NCBI RefSeq assembly: GCF_014698755.1
Contig: NZ_JACJTO010000001.1
Coordinates: 1-64,000, forward strand
DNA from: Aphanizomenon flos-aquae FACHB-1287
GTDB lineage: Bacteria > Cyanobacteriota > Cyanobacteriia > Cyanobacteriales > Nostocaceae
Length of the DNA: 64,000 nt
Direction of reading: 5' to 3'
Positions 8,935 to 17,835 of the stretch are shown here, piece after piece; position 1 is the stretch's first letter, and each line of letters begins with the position of its first letter. Under the pieces are notes generated by a model. The model ran no database searches, had not been told where the DNA came from, and saw only the letters and a list, made by a program, of their open reading frames with translations. Made by a program: the position numbers and the translations under genes.

Positions 8935-9480
8935 TTACCATATCTGACCATTAATTACTTTATCAATGTCAATGCTGGCGGTGCCATCACGGTTGATTGT
9001 TGGTTTAATGTGTCCTTCTTGGTCGCCACTGAGGTAAACAGCCTCCCCACCTGCGCTTACGCGGGTATTTAATATTTGTTCGAGAACTTTATTAGGGTCA
9101 CGATCCTTTGTCATAGTCAGTAAAATATTTTTCTTATTACAAGCTCCCTGATTACTTCCTAAGCCACAGATAACAGATTGACCGTTAACTGTTCCCGTTT
9201 TGAGAACTTTCAATTGACCTTTATCGTTAAGTTTTTGGAAACGATAAGAAACTTCTTGACAACGTTTTTGAGGTGTCAATGTACTACTAATCCAGCTAGT
9301 ATCTGTCCAAACAATTAAGGCCAAGCTGCCTCTGGGGTGACGAACTACCGTTGCTGGATAGTTTTCACTCAAACCACAGACAAATTGACGCTCTTGAGCT
9401 TGACTGGGTTGATTATTGATGAGGTTGATACTCAAGGCTAAAACTAGACTGGTTAAAGGTGCTGATAGGTTACTTTTCAT
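8935..9480 (-). CDS. COP23-domain protein, exported
   Basis: A 181-residue protein with a signal peptide ending near SQAQER and a mature domain with conserved cysteines (FVCGL, RCQEVSYRF, VICGL, ACNKKN). These match the COP23 family, named after a circadian-oscillating membrane protein of a unicellular cyanobacterium. Its function is unknown. The gene lies between a Ser/Thr kinase and a trypsin-like protease on the same strand, and its stop overlaps an alternative start of the protease. This arrangement suggests a shared envelope role, which is inference. Confidence 0.85.
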   Translation of the reverse strand: MKSNLSAPLTSLVLALSINLINNQPSQAQERQFVCGLSENYPATVVRHPRGSLALIVWTDTSWISSTLTPQKRCQEVSYRFQKLNDKGQLKVLKTGTVNGQSVICGLGSNQGACNKKNILLTMTKDRDPNKVLEQILNTRVSAGGEAVYLSGDQEGHIKPTINRDGTASIDIDKVINGQIW

Positions 9481-9606
9481 AAGTAAAGCTATAGGAAATC
9501 AGGTTATTAAGAGGGTTACAAAAAGCTGATGATTTGAGTTAATTCTATGTTAATATAACTAGTTGTACGTGTCAAGGAGAGGAGATTAAGTTTCTGTTTG
9601 TGTACC

Positions 9607-11166
9607 TCATAAACCACCTTCTAAAACAGGCTCTATATGGAAAGACCTAATCATTGTTTGTTCTACATCTTGGAGGAAGGGATCATAAAGTTTTTCTCCT
9701 GTTCGATAGGTGAGAATATAAACTTTTGAATCCCTAATAGTCCAAATTTCCATGGCTTTAAATCTGAAGTTATAAATTTGATCTTGGCCAGTATAAACTA
9801 TTTGATATCCTTCTTGATTATCTAAGGCTCTCGATTTTTGTTCCAGGATTTTTACATCTTTAACCGATTTTTTAATTTGTTCGATAGCGGCCTGATTATA
9901 ATCTAATATGGTCTGAGATTTTGGAATATATTCTACACTAATAAATAACCCCATGTCTAGATTTAAACTGGAAATATTAGGGAATATTTTAGCAATAGTT
10001 CCGCGGGTTAAGGGGCTAGGTTGTTGTTTTTCGGCTTTCCAATCTTGAGGATATTTGATCTGAATTCCAAATTTTTTATCTTCAAATAATTTACCAGGAA
10101 TGGTTTTAATACTTCCTTGGTAGTTTTGAATTTGATAGCGATACAAGGTTATGAAAACACCAGTAACGGTGAAAATAATTGCTGTTATCAATAAAACTTT
10201 AATAAATCGAGGTTGGAAAGTAGTAAAAACTATTGTTGGTTCAAGACTATTATTATTAGTTTTATTGGTAGTAGTTGATTGAATTTCTTTTTCTTGATCA
10301 TGTTTCTTCAAAGATTCTATTACTTCCCTTGCTGACTGAAATCTATGATAGGGAGTCTGTTGGAGCATACGCCTTAATATTTTACCCAAATGTTCACTAA
10401 TATAGGGATATTTTCGCCAATTCCAAAGATTATTAACGTCACGGGAATCGTCTGGAAATTCACCTGTTAATAATTGCACACAAGAAGCAGCTAAAGCATA
10501 TAAATCACTGGAATAATCAACTTTTTCCTTTTTGATTTGTTCTGGGGGAGCATAGGAAATAGTTCCAAACACTATAGATTTTTCTGTAGTGGAAATATCA
10601 CCTTTAATTACTTGTTTAACTGCTCCAAAGTCAATTAAATAGAATTTGTTATTTTCTGCATTGGAGCGCACAATATTACTAGGTTTAATGTCCCGGTGAA
10701 TAACATTGTGATTATGAATAAATTCTAAACTAGGTAAAATATTATTTAATAGAGCTAAAACTTTTGCTTCTGAAAAAAGTCCTTGTTGTTTTAATTCTTT
10801 ACTTAGATCTTCCCCTTCGATATATTGTTGAACCAAATAATTAAACTCTTGCTGAGTATTTACTTGAGGGTCAGTTACAGTTAAGGAAAAATAATCATAC
10901 AAGCAAGGAATGTTACCGCTTTTATCTCCTAAATCTTCCAGAACTTTAGCTTCTCTTTCAAAAGCTTTTTTAATCCCTTCAACAATTTCAGAAGAATGAT
11001 TACCTTCAATTCTTAATCGCTTGATAACGCAAAGTCGGTCATTAAGTGTATTTAAATCAATAGCTAAAAAAGTATGTCCAAAACTTCCTTCTCCCAAAGG
11101 TCTGAGAAGTTGGTATTTTCCTCTGTTTCCAGTTAAGACTGGAGGTTGTTTGTCAATTTCTCTCAT
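9607..11166 (-). CDS. Membrane-anchored Ser/Thr protein kinase (Hanks/PknB type)
   Basis: The kinase domain spans residues about 15-290: glycine loop LGEGSFGHTFLA, VIKRL with the ATP-binding Lys, catalytic loop IHRDIKPSN, DFGAV, and the activation segment ending in SYAPPEQ. A transmembrane helix follows (LLITAIIFTVTGVFITL), then an extracytoplasmic domain of about 150 residues resembling the PsbP-like/lipoprotein-type domains found on other cyanobacterial kinases. The ATG at 11166 is preferred: AGGGG lies just upstream and the kinase fold starts soon after. The frame is open 26 codons further. It is likely to sense or signal at the cell envelope together with the COP23 and protease products downstream. 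Confidence 0.9.
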   Translation of the reverse strand: MREIDKQPPVLTGNRGKYQLLRPLGEGSFGHTFLAIDLNTLNDRLCVIKRLRIEGNHSSEIVEGIKKAFEREAKVLEDLGDKSGNIPCLYDYFSLTVTDPQVNTQQEFNYLVQQYIEGEDLSKELKQQGLFSEAKVLALLNNILPSLEFIHNHNVIHRDIKPSNIVRSNAENNKFYLIDFGAVKQVIKGDISTTEKSIVFGTISYAPPEQIKKEKVDYSSDLYALAASCVQLLTGEFPDDSRDVNNLWNWRKYPYISEHLGKILRRMLQQTPYHRFQSAREVIESLKKHDQEKEIQSTTTNKTNNNSLEPTIVFTTFQPRFIKVLLITAIIFTVTGVFITLYRYQIQNYQGSIKTIPGKLFEDKKFGIQIKYPQDWKAEKQQPSPLTRGTIAKIFPNISSLNLDMGLFISVEYIPKSQTILDYNQAAIEQIKKSVKDVKILEQKSRALDNQEGYQIVYTGQDQIYNFRFKAMEIWTIRDSKVYILTYRTGEKLYDPFLQDVEQTMIRSFHIEPVLEGGL

Positions 11167-11394
11167 TTTCTTTCCCCTATCTAGCTGCGGAACGTATCTA
11201 ATTTCCCAAAAATATAATAACAGTAATTGTGAACACTTTTCCAACCTGGTATAATAACAGCGATTTTAAATCACGACTACACAAACAAAACTCATCTGGG
11301 ACTGACGGAAATCTAATTAAAAGCAGTAGCTAACTTATTCCAAAAACAAGAAAGAATTACTAATCACCAAGAGGTTATTAATATTATTAATAAA

Positions 11395-11425
11395 TAAAAA
11401 ACCCGACTTTTCAAAAAAGTCGGGG
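11395..11425 (-). terminator. Rho-independent terminator of the HAD gene
   Basis: Perfect 10-bp stem CCCGACTTTT/AAAAGTCGGG with a 3-base loop at 11402-11424, followed on the minus strand by a run of six T (plus-strand A at 11396-11401). It lies about 30 bases after the stop of the HAD gene. Confidence 0.9.
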
Positions 11426-11452
11426 AGCTAGACATTTTAGATATTGTGTAAA

Positions 11453-12238
11453 TTACAACCAAGTTGCAAAATCGTAAGCAAAATGAGAAAGTGATATTAG
11501 TTGAATGCGAGGATCATTTTTTCCAGTTTCCCTTTCTAATTGAGTATTATAACCCCAATCTGCGAGAAAAAGTTTTACATGATTTAAATCTGATTGTTGT
11601 TGAACTAATTGTAATGTTTTTAGTCTATCTTCAACAAACCATAAATTAACAGTTTGGGTATTTGCTTGCTGAATTAATTCCCGCAAAGTTGCATATTTGG
11701 GGCGTTTTACCTCTTTTCCAAAAATATTTTCTGGAGGTAAATTAACTCCCTCTTGTTCTAACAATTGCTTGACAAATCGCCCTTCTTTAGTAGTGACAAT
11801 ACATAACTGAATTTCACTTTCAATAGTTATTTTAAGTCTTTCAATTACACCGGGATAAAATCTATGTAAACTTAACCAACCATCTAAATCTTTGTGAATC
11901 CATTCATCTCGTAAATGATCTAATTTCGTAGAAATTGTCTTTGCTTCTAGATGATCTGCTGATAAAATTTGGAGAGTGATATTTGTCCATGATTGAAGAA
12001 TTTCAAAATCAGAAAAACCTGCAATTAAAGCTTTAATTAAAACAGGCATTTCCCAACCAGTTTCAATTACAGGACGTAAACGATAGAATCTCAATGCTAA
12101 ATCATCTGGTGGTGTATCATCGACCTGTGACCAAATTTGACAGTAAGTGTGCCATGCTACCTCAAAATATTCAATTAGTCCATCGCAAACCACTCCGTCA
12201 AAGTCTAAAGCCAAAATCGTGGGACTATTTGCTGTCAT
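11453..12238 (-). CDS. HAD-superfamily hydrolase
   Basis: Probable phosphatase of 261 residues. The HAD motif I is clear (LALDFDGVVCDG, nucleophile and acid/base Asp near residue 12). Motif II is likely CIVTTKEGRF, and motif III/IV acidic residues occur in NLWFVEDRLKTL. The large helical cap between motifs I and II resembles phosphoglycolate-phosphatase-like members. The substrate cannot be predicted. A strong terminator follows; no co-transcribed neighbour is apparent. Confidence 0.85.
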   Translation of the reverse strand: MTANSPTILALDFDGVVCDGLIEYFEVAWHTYCQIWSQVDDTPPDDLALRFYRLRPVIETGWEMPVLIKALIAGFSDFEILQSWTNITLQILSADHLEAKTISTKLDHLRDEWIHKDLDGWLSLHRFYPGVIERLKITIESEIQLCIVTTKEGRFVKQLLEQEGVNLPPENIFGKEVKRPKYATLRELIQQANTQTVNLWFVEDRLKTLQLVQQQSDLNHVKLFLADWGYNTQLERETGKNDPRIQLISLSHFAYDFATWL

Positions 12239-12590
12239 TGTTTTGAGGGTAAAAACTGCTTTTTTAGTTTACCGCACCTTGCTCTGGAGAATATGTAGCG
12301 ATTAAACTCTGAAAAGATATTTTAAAAATTGACGGGGATTATAAACTGCTACTACATAAATAAAGTCCATCTAAATGAATTAATAAAAGTCCAGGGTTTT
12401 ACCTGTGTAGACCAGGTTTTTAACTGAGAGGAGAGAATAAAATTTAACTTTTCATTCCTCCTCTGAAATAAGGAATAAAAAAATAAAGTTTTTTTAAAGT
12501 TTTTTCAGTATTTTTATAGAAATGGAGCAAAATATTTATGTATCAATATAATCAATAATGTATCAGGATGTAAATAGGAGCATCAAAACC
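12239..12590. other. Intergenic region upstream of the FHA-FAD gene
   Basis: About 350 bases separating divergently transcribed genes, with promoters for both expected. The imperfect inverted pair AGGGTTTTACCTGTGTAGACC / CCAGGTTTTTAACTG near 12390-12425 may be regulatory, but this is weak. The stretch before 12540 is T/A-rich. Confidence 0.35.
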
Positions 12591-14639
12591 ATGCAAATCA
12601 CACTGATTTCCGAAAATAAACTGACACAAGAGCAGGAAAAACAAGTTTTTCCCCTACCAGTAGCTCTCGGACGAGATATAACTCAACTTCCTACCGTCAT
12701 TAATGGTGAAACAGTCTCCCCTGTAGTTTTATTAGATTCTAGTAAGCAAATTTCTCGGTTTCATGCTCAAATTACCTTAGAGAACAACGAGCTTTATGTA
12801 GAGGATAAAAGTGCTAATGGGACTGAACTCAACGGGGAAAAGCTAATTAAAAAACGTCGGGCTTTAAACAGTGGGGACAGACTGGGAATAGGTAACTACA
12901 CCATTACCGTTGTCCCGGTTCGAGCTGAGGATGAGAATGCTACTATTGTACTTGAAAGTAAGTCCACAATTTTTAACCCCCAATCTGAGATTATTCCCGT
13001 ATCTAGGGTGCGGAAGTCACTAGATTCTCAGTCGTCCATCATTTTTAACCCCTATACTGATGCTTTAGAAGAGCAAACTCCCGACGCTGTAACCATTCAA
13101 ACAGCGGGTTTTCCCTATCATCTCAATTTTTGGAATGCAGAAAAGGTTTCCCTTGAGGCTATTCGTCGCAGTGGTGTTTTAGTCAGAGAAACAGAATATC
13201 TGGCCTGTGGGGGAGGAATGGGTAGTTTTGTTTGGGTGGATATGTTGAGAATTGCGGGAGTTAAACCAGAAAATATTAAAGTTTTGAGTGTTCAAGATAA
13301 ACCTTATAAACGCTATGAAAGCTTACTGAAAAATTGTCAAATTCCCCGACATAAACGAATTCGTTCTGGTTCGGATTCCTGTCCTGATAATATTTGGGGG
13401 TGGCCAGGATATGCTTTAAGAGATACTTGGAAATCCTTTTTTTCTGGACAAGTTGGTGCAGCTTTAGGATTTTTGTGGCAAGTTTTTGCTGAACCTGTTT
13501 ATGCAGATACCTACACCCCCCGTGGAAAAGATGTATTTGAGTCCATGGACCGGGAGAGCGATCGCATTAGTTGGGGTAAAATGTTAGAATATGGTAGTAT
13601 TCGTAGTCTACGACAAACGGAAGATGGCCGTTATTGTATTGCATATTCTACTTCTCAGCAAGAAGACGGAAATCACCAATTTTTATTAGCTAAATATGTC
13701 CATCTCTGCACAGGTTATCCCGCAATTAAACTACTAGAAGACCTGGAAAAATATCGTCAGCAATATCCCGAAGAAACAGGAAATAAAAGAACTGTAGTTC
13801 AAGGTTATGAACCCCATGATCATATTTACCAACAATTAGAAAAAAAAGGCGGTACTATTGTTCTTCGGGGGTCAGGAATTGTAGCCTCACAAATATTAGA
13901 AAGGCTGTATGAAGCCCGGAAAATGCAAGGTAATATTCAGATAATTCATTTAAACCGAGAACCCCGCAAAGGTAATCAATTTGAGGGAGCTAAACGCTAC
14001 GTAGAAAATGATTGGGAATTTCAACCTTTTAACTGGCCAAAAGGAACTTGGGGAGGTGATATGCGAACAATGCTAGAAGCCGCTGACCCGTTAAGACGAC
14101 GGGAATTATTACAGGGTTGGGGGGGAACAACCACAGCTAGTCGCAAAAAATGGCGCGACATTGTTCGTCAAGGAATAGCTCAAAAATGGTATGAAATTCG
14201 TTATGGTGTAGTCACCAAATTAGAACGTAATTCCCAAGGTCAAGTTATTACTCATGTAGTCACTAATAGGGGTCAACAAAACCTGACCGCTGATTTTGTT
14301 ATTGATTGTACAGGCTTGATTTCTGACCCTTTAGAAAGTCCATTTTTAAAAGACTTAATCCTGCATTATGACTTAGATTTTAACCCAGAAGGACGTTTTC
14401 ATGTAGAAAACAATTTTGAAATCAAAAAACTACGAAATGATCGTTCTCGCATATATGGGGCAGGAATTATCACTTTAGGCGGTCCCTACGCCCCTGTAGA
14501 CACATTTTTAGGACTACAATATGCTGCCCATCGTTCTATGGAAGCATTGGCGGCTGCAAAGGCTCCAGGAGTCCGCTACATTGAGGGAATTTATTCCCTT
14601 TGGCAATGGCTAAAATGGGCATTGAATCAAAAACCTTAA
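12591..14639 (+). CDS. FHA domain fused to an FAD/NAD(P)-binding oxidoreductase
   Basis: A 682-residue two-part protein. Residues about 5-100 form an FHA phosphothreonine-binding domain: VALGRD, then ISRFHAQI and NGTELNG. The remainder is a flavoprotein of the monooxygenase/pyridine-nucleotide oxidoreductase type with a glycine-rich motif ACGGGMGSF, a second nucleotide-binding motif IVLRGSGIVASQI, and VIDCTGL near the C-terminus. The start at 12591 is preferred (AGGAG about ten bases upstream); the frame is open from 12558. The FHA part suggests recruitment to a phosphorylated partner, perhaps a Hanks-type kinase target, linking phosphosignalling to redox chemistry. The substrate is unknown. 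A small membrane protein gene follows after 34 bases. Confidence 0.85.
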   Translation: MQITLISENKLTQEQEKQVFPLPVALGRDITQLPTVINGETVSPVVLLDSSKQISRFHAQITLENNELYVEDKSANGTELNGEKLIKKRRALNSGDRLGIGNYTITVVPVRAEDENATIVLESKSTIFNPQSEIIPVSRVRKSLDSQSSIIFNPYTDALEEQTPDAVTIQTAGFPYHLNFWNAEKVSLEAIRRSGVLVRETEYLACGGGMGSFVWVDMLRIAGVKPENIKVLSVQDKPYKRYESLLKNCQIPRHKRIRSGSDSCPDNIWGWPGYALRDTWKSFFSGQVGAALGFLWQVFAEPVYADTYTPRGKDVFESMDRESDRISWGKMLEYGSIRSLRQTEDGRYCIAYSTSQQEDGNHQFLLAKYVHLCTGYPAIKLLEDLEKYRQQYPEETGNKRTVVQGYEPHDHIYQQLEKKGGTIVLRGSGIVASQILERLYEARKMQGNIQIIHLNREPRKGNQFEGAKRYVENDWEFQPFNWPKGTWGGDMRTMLEAADPLRRRELLQGWGGTTTASRKKWRDIVRQGIAQKWYEIRYGVVTKLERNSQGQVITHVVTNRGQQNLTADFVIDCTGLISDPLESPFLKDLILHYDLDFNPEGRFHVENNFEIKKLRNDRSRIYGAGIITLGGPYAPVDTFLGLQYAAHRSMEALAAAKAPGVRYIEGIYSLWQWLKWALNQKP

Positions 14640-14673
14640 TTTACACATATTATAATAGGATAATAACATCATC

Positions 14674-15123
14674 ATGACTCCAACTTTATTCGGACGCTGG
14701 CAAACACGAATTTTTTTGTTAGCAACAGTGGGAATGTTAGTTTCTCTGCTTTTTTATTGGGGATATTTAGGAATTGCCTCCAACTTAGTTTACTTTTGGG
14801 TTGTGTTTTATGTAGGTTTATTTGGCATTGCTTGGGATGTTTTGTATGATTTTCTGCAAAAATATCTCTGGGACCATGACTGGCCTGGGGTATTTCAATT
14901 TTATGCAGGGGTTATAGAAGGGGTATTTCTAGCTTTAATAATTGCCAATATCGGTTTACCTCATATTCCTAAAAGTGAATTTGATTTAATCAGATTTATT
15001 CAACATTATGGTTTAGTTTGGTTAGCAGTTTATTTATCTACTTGGGTAGTCATGCGGTTATTATTTCCCCGGTGGCGTTTTCGCGGTGGAGAATGGATTG
15101 GTAAATGGCCGAGAATTTCTTAG
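14674..15123 (+). CDS. Small integral membrane protein, probably cotranscribed with the FHA oxidoreductase
   Basis: 149 residues with about four hydrophobic helices (starting near IFLLATVGMLVSLLF, LVYFWVVFYVGLFG, VIEGVFLALIIANIG and GLVWLAVYLSTWVVM) and a basic C-terminus RGGEWIGKW. I do not recognise the family. Its position 34 bases after the FHA-FAD gene suggests one operon, perhaps a membrane anchor or electron partner for it. That role is inference. Confidence 0.75.
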   Translation: MTPTLFGRWQTRIFLLATVGMLVSLLFYWGYLGIASNLVYFWVVFYVGLFGIAWDVLYDFLQKYLWDHDWPGVFQFYAGVIEGVFLALIIANIGLPHIPKSEFDLIRFIQHYGLVWLAVYLSTWVVMRLLFPRWRFRGGEWIGKWPRIS

Positions 15124-15494
15124 TGAGGAAACTTACCTCCCTTATTCCCCCCTTGCAAACGGGGAAACTGGAATCTAGTCCTCTCCCCTTGATAAGGGGA
15201 GGGTTAGGGTATGTTTTGAACTTGATATTGTGCTAAGACAAATAAACATTTTTGGCTCTTCAGCACTTGTTATGGAAGAGCCAGAATAATTCTGGCTGCT
15301 CATTATGCTAAATTGACCTAAATTTACAACAGTTTTTATGTATTTATACCACAGATGAATGAATCTATTAGCAATAGACATCTGGTGATAATTAAATGTA
15401 GCTAACCTGAAACTATTATAGGTATAATTCATCAATTGTCCCTAGATTTTTTCTCCCGCTGTGTCTAGTAGTAGTACAAAATAAATTTCATATT
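15124..15494. other. Intergenic region with inverted repeats
   Basis: 371 bases between convergent genes. It begins with CCCCTTGATAAGGGGAGGG-type short repeats common in cyanobacteria. Two overlapping hairpins lie at about 15253-15300: TGGCTCTTC/GGAAGAGCCA and AGCCAGAA/TTCTGGCT. The first resembles the end sequence of ISL3-type elements, but no transposase is present. An 86-codon minus-strand frame here has no coding character. Confidence 0.5.
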
Positions 15495-15914
15495 CTAACA
15501 ATAATGTTTACTGATAAATAAACAATAACGATTATCATCTGTTAGTTTATAGGACAGTTTGTCAGCAATGGAGGACATTATTTGCAATCCCCGTCCTCTT
15601 TCTTGATCATTATCCTCTAATGCTGAAGTTATTTCCAATTGCTTTTCTAATTCAAAAGGTTCTCCCAAAGACCATATCCGAATTTCTATATCTTCTTCGA
15701 GTCTAATAACTTCTAATTCAATCGGAGTTTCTCTGGGTAATTTCTTGTGGGCGTGTTCTACAATGTTAATAAATCCTTCTACTAGTAGTGTTTGTAATTC
15801 CCACCAAATTTTTTGATTATGAAACGGGGGCTGGTTGATTTGCTCTAGCCAGGATAAAACTTCACTGGTCGCATTAATATCTGTATTGGTTTTTAGGTAG
15901 ATTTTATGATTCAT
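15495..15914 (-). CDS. Anti-sigma-factor-like HATPase (RsbW/SpoIIAB family)
   Basis: 139-residue GHKL ATPase/kinase of the partner-switching type. The N-box EGFINIVEHAHKK and the G-box-like segment ERGRGLQIM are visible. Such proteins bind a sigma factor or another target and phosphorylate a STAS antagonist; in cyanobacteria the target is often not a sigma factor. The matching phosphatase (16028-17242) and STAS protein (17257-17610) are immediate neighbours. By layout, the module resembles the hormogonium regulators HmpW/HmpU/HmpV of Nostoc, but orthology cannot be settled from sequence alone. Confidence 0.88.
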   Translation of the reverse strand: MNHKIYLKTNTDINATSEVLSWLEQINQPPFHNQKIWWELQTLLVEGFINIVEHAHKKLPRETPIELEVIRLEEDIEIRIWSLGEPFELEKQLEITSALEDNDQERGRGLQIMSSIADKLSYKLTDDNRYCLFISKHYC

Positions 15915-16027
15915 TGGTCAGTCTATAGAATATTTGACTATGAGTGTATATTCAAAATGTGAAAAATGTAAATTCTTAGGCAAAATTTAATGTAGACTAA
16001 TTAATAAGTAATTATTCAAAGTGTTTA

Positions 16028-17242
16028 ATGGTCAAAATGTTTAAAATCCTTGTCATTGATGATGATCCTATCTTACGAATGGTTTTGAAAAAAACTCTGA
16101 AAACCCAGGGCTATGATGTTACCATAGCAGCTAATGGCGAAGAGGGAATAATAGAAGCCAAAAAATTATGTCCCGCTCTCATTATCTGTGATTGGGTAAT
16201 GTCTGGGATGGATGGTTTACAAGTATGTCGTCAAATTAAGTCAGATTCGGAATTAGCTACAACTTTTTTTATTCTTCTGACTGCAAAAGGAGCTTCTTTA
16301 GGAGAGGAAGATGATCGTGTCAGAGGATTGGACGCAGGAGCAGATGAATTTATCTCTAAACCCATTGAGATGAATGAATTAAAAGCACGGGTAAGAGCAG
16401 GATTAAGGCTACATCAATTAAGTCGAGATTTGCAGCATCAAAAGCAAATTTTAGAGCAGTTAAATCAAGATTTACAGCATCAAAAGCAAGTTTTAGAAAC
16501 CGAACTAGCTGAAGCTGCTGATTATGTGCGATCGCTTTTACCATTACCAATTATAGGATCAGTGACAATAGAATCTTTATTTGTACCTTCAGCACAGTTG
16601 GGAGGGGATTGTTTTGATTACTATTGGATTGACGATGAGCATTTGGCAATTTATCTATTAGATGTCTCTGGTCATGGTGTAGGCTCGGCTTTGTTATCTG
16701 TATCTGTATTGAATATCTTGCGATCGCAGTCTCTCCCAAATACTGATTTTTGTCAACCAGCAGAAGTTCTTAAAGCGCTCAATGAGACTTTTCAAATGAG
16801 TAAACATGGCGATAAATACTTTACCATTTTGTACTGTGTTTTTAATCGTGTTAATCATCAGCTAGTTTATGGTAATGCTGGACATCCACCGGCTGTATTA
16901 ATATTTGGAAATGATCCCTCCAGTATTGAGGTTATAAAACTAAAATCTCTAGATTTACCCATTGGCTTTTTACAAGATATCAGTTTTGAAACTGCTATTT
17001 TGGAAGTTGCAGAAAACAGCACTTTATATATTTTTAGTGATGGTGCTTACGAATTGCTACAACCAGAGGGACAAATTTGGGGTTTCGACTCCTTCGTTAA
17101 TTTATTGCTCACCCATAATCAGACAAATAACAATCATATTAATCAACTCTTACCTGAGATTATAAATATCAGCGGGAACGAAAATTTTGATGATGATTTG
17201 TCTTTACTACAAGTTAATTTTAGTGGATATCAAAATCCCTAA
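16028..17242 (+). CDS. Response-regulator PP2C phosphatase (RsbU/SpoIIE type)
   Basis: 404 residues. The N-terminal receiver has the acidic patch VIDDDP, phosphoacceptor Asp in IICDWVMSGMDG and Lys in ISKPIE. It is followed by a coiled-coil linker with a repeated HQKQ..L..LNQDLQ heptad pattern. The C-terminal PP2C-type domain carries metal-binding Asp residues in GGDCFDYY, DVSGHG and DDDLSLL. It should dephosphorylate the neighbouring STAS protein in response to a phosphorelay. It is divergent from the HATPase gene and convergent with the STAS gene, leaving only 14 bases between the latter two stops. The ATG at 16037 is an alternative start. Confidence 0.93.
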   Translation: MVKMFKILVIDDDPILRMVLKKTLKTQGYDVTIAANGEEGIIEAKKLCPALIICDWVMSGMDGLQVCRQIKSDSELATTFFILLTAKGASLGEEDDRVRGLDAGADEFISKPIEMNELKARVRAGLRLHQLSRDLQHQKQILEQLNQDLQHQKQVLETELAEAADYVRSLLPLPIIGSVTIESLFVPSAQLGGDCFDYYWIDDEHLAIYLLDVSGHGVGSALLSVSVLNILRSQSLPNTDFCQPAEVLKALNETFQMSKHGDKYFTILYCVFNRVNHQLVYGNAGHPPAVLIFGNDPSSIEVIKLKSLDLPIGFLQDISFETAILEVAENSTLYIFSDGAYELLQPEGQIWGFDSFVNLLLTHNQTNNNHINQLLPEIINISGNENFDDDLSLLQVNFSGYQNP

Positions 17243-17256
17243 GATGTAAACTTTTA

Positions 17257-17610
17257 TCAAGGTTGTTTGAAAAGTGTTTGGCGATTTTCTAGTTCTAATA
17301 CTTTGCTGTCAAACTCTTTTCTATTACTTAATATGTTCAAAACTCGATCAATTTTCGTTAATTCAAATAACATTTTAACTTGCTCATTAATGGAACATAC
17401 AAATAGTTCTCCTTTAGCATTTCTCACACTTTGCATTGCTCCTACTAAAGCACCTAAACCAGAACTATCAATAAAACTCACCTTTGACATATCAATCAAT
17501 AGCATATTAAATCCATTATTAAGGATATCAGTAATTTGACGACGTAATTCGTTACCGGCGGTGGCGTTTAAGATTCCTGATGGTTCAAAGACGTGAATTT
17601 TAGAAGTCAT
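17257..17610 (-). CDS. STAS-domain anti-sigma factor antagonist
   Basis: 117-residue STAS protein. The phosphorylation site is visible in FIDSSGLGALV (Ser near residue 50). It should switch between the HATPase kinase and PP2C phosphatase encoded next to it. A good ribosome-binding site (AGGAAG, about nine bases) precedes the ATG at 17610. The next gene on the same strand upstream is the cellulose-synthase-like enzyme; the two are separated by a palindrome and about 220 bases, so they may be linked in transcription or only in function. Confidence 0.92.
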   Translation of the reverse strand: MTSKIHVFEPSGILNATAGNELRRQITDILNNGFNMLLIDMSKVSFIDSSGLGALVGAMQSVRNAKGELFVCSINEQVKMLFELTKIDRVLNILSNRKEFDSKVLELENRQTLFKQP

Positions 17611-17811
17611 AAATTATCTTCCTTTCTGTGTTAGTTTGTAAATTTGCCATTGAAAATCGTCACATCTATTGAAAATTATACTACTATTTAAGGCATTTTG
17701 TATAACTTTAAAAAATAGATTTACAAGCAATAAGGACTTTCATTAACTTTCCCCACGGGGTGAGGGGGTGAGGTTTTATGGTTGTATACAATTCCTTTGC
17801 AACACCCTCTT

Positions 17812-17835
17812 AGAGGTAATTCATGAATTACCTCT
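17812..17835. repeat. Perfect 24-bp palindrome at the 3' end of the glycosyltransferase gene
   Basis: Arms AGAGGTAATTCA and TGAATTACCTCT meet with no loop and overlap the stop codon of the glycosyltransferase gene. There is no T-run after it on the minus strand, so it is not a classical terminator. It could be a transcript-stabilising hairpin or a protein-binding site. Confidence 0.6.

Noticed and set aside
15175-15435. 86-codon minus-strand frame
   Set aside because: It spans intergenic hairpins and short repeats and shows no protein-like features.
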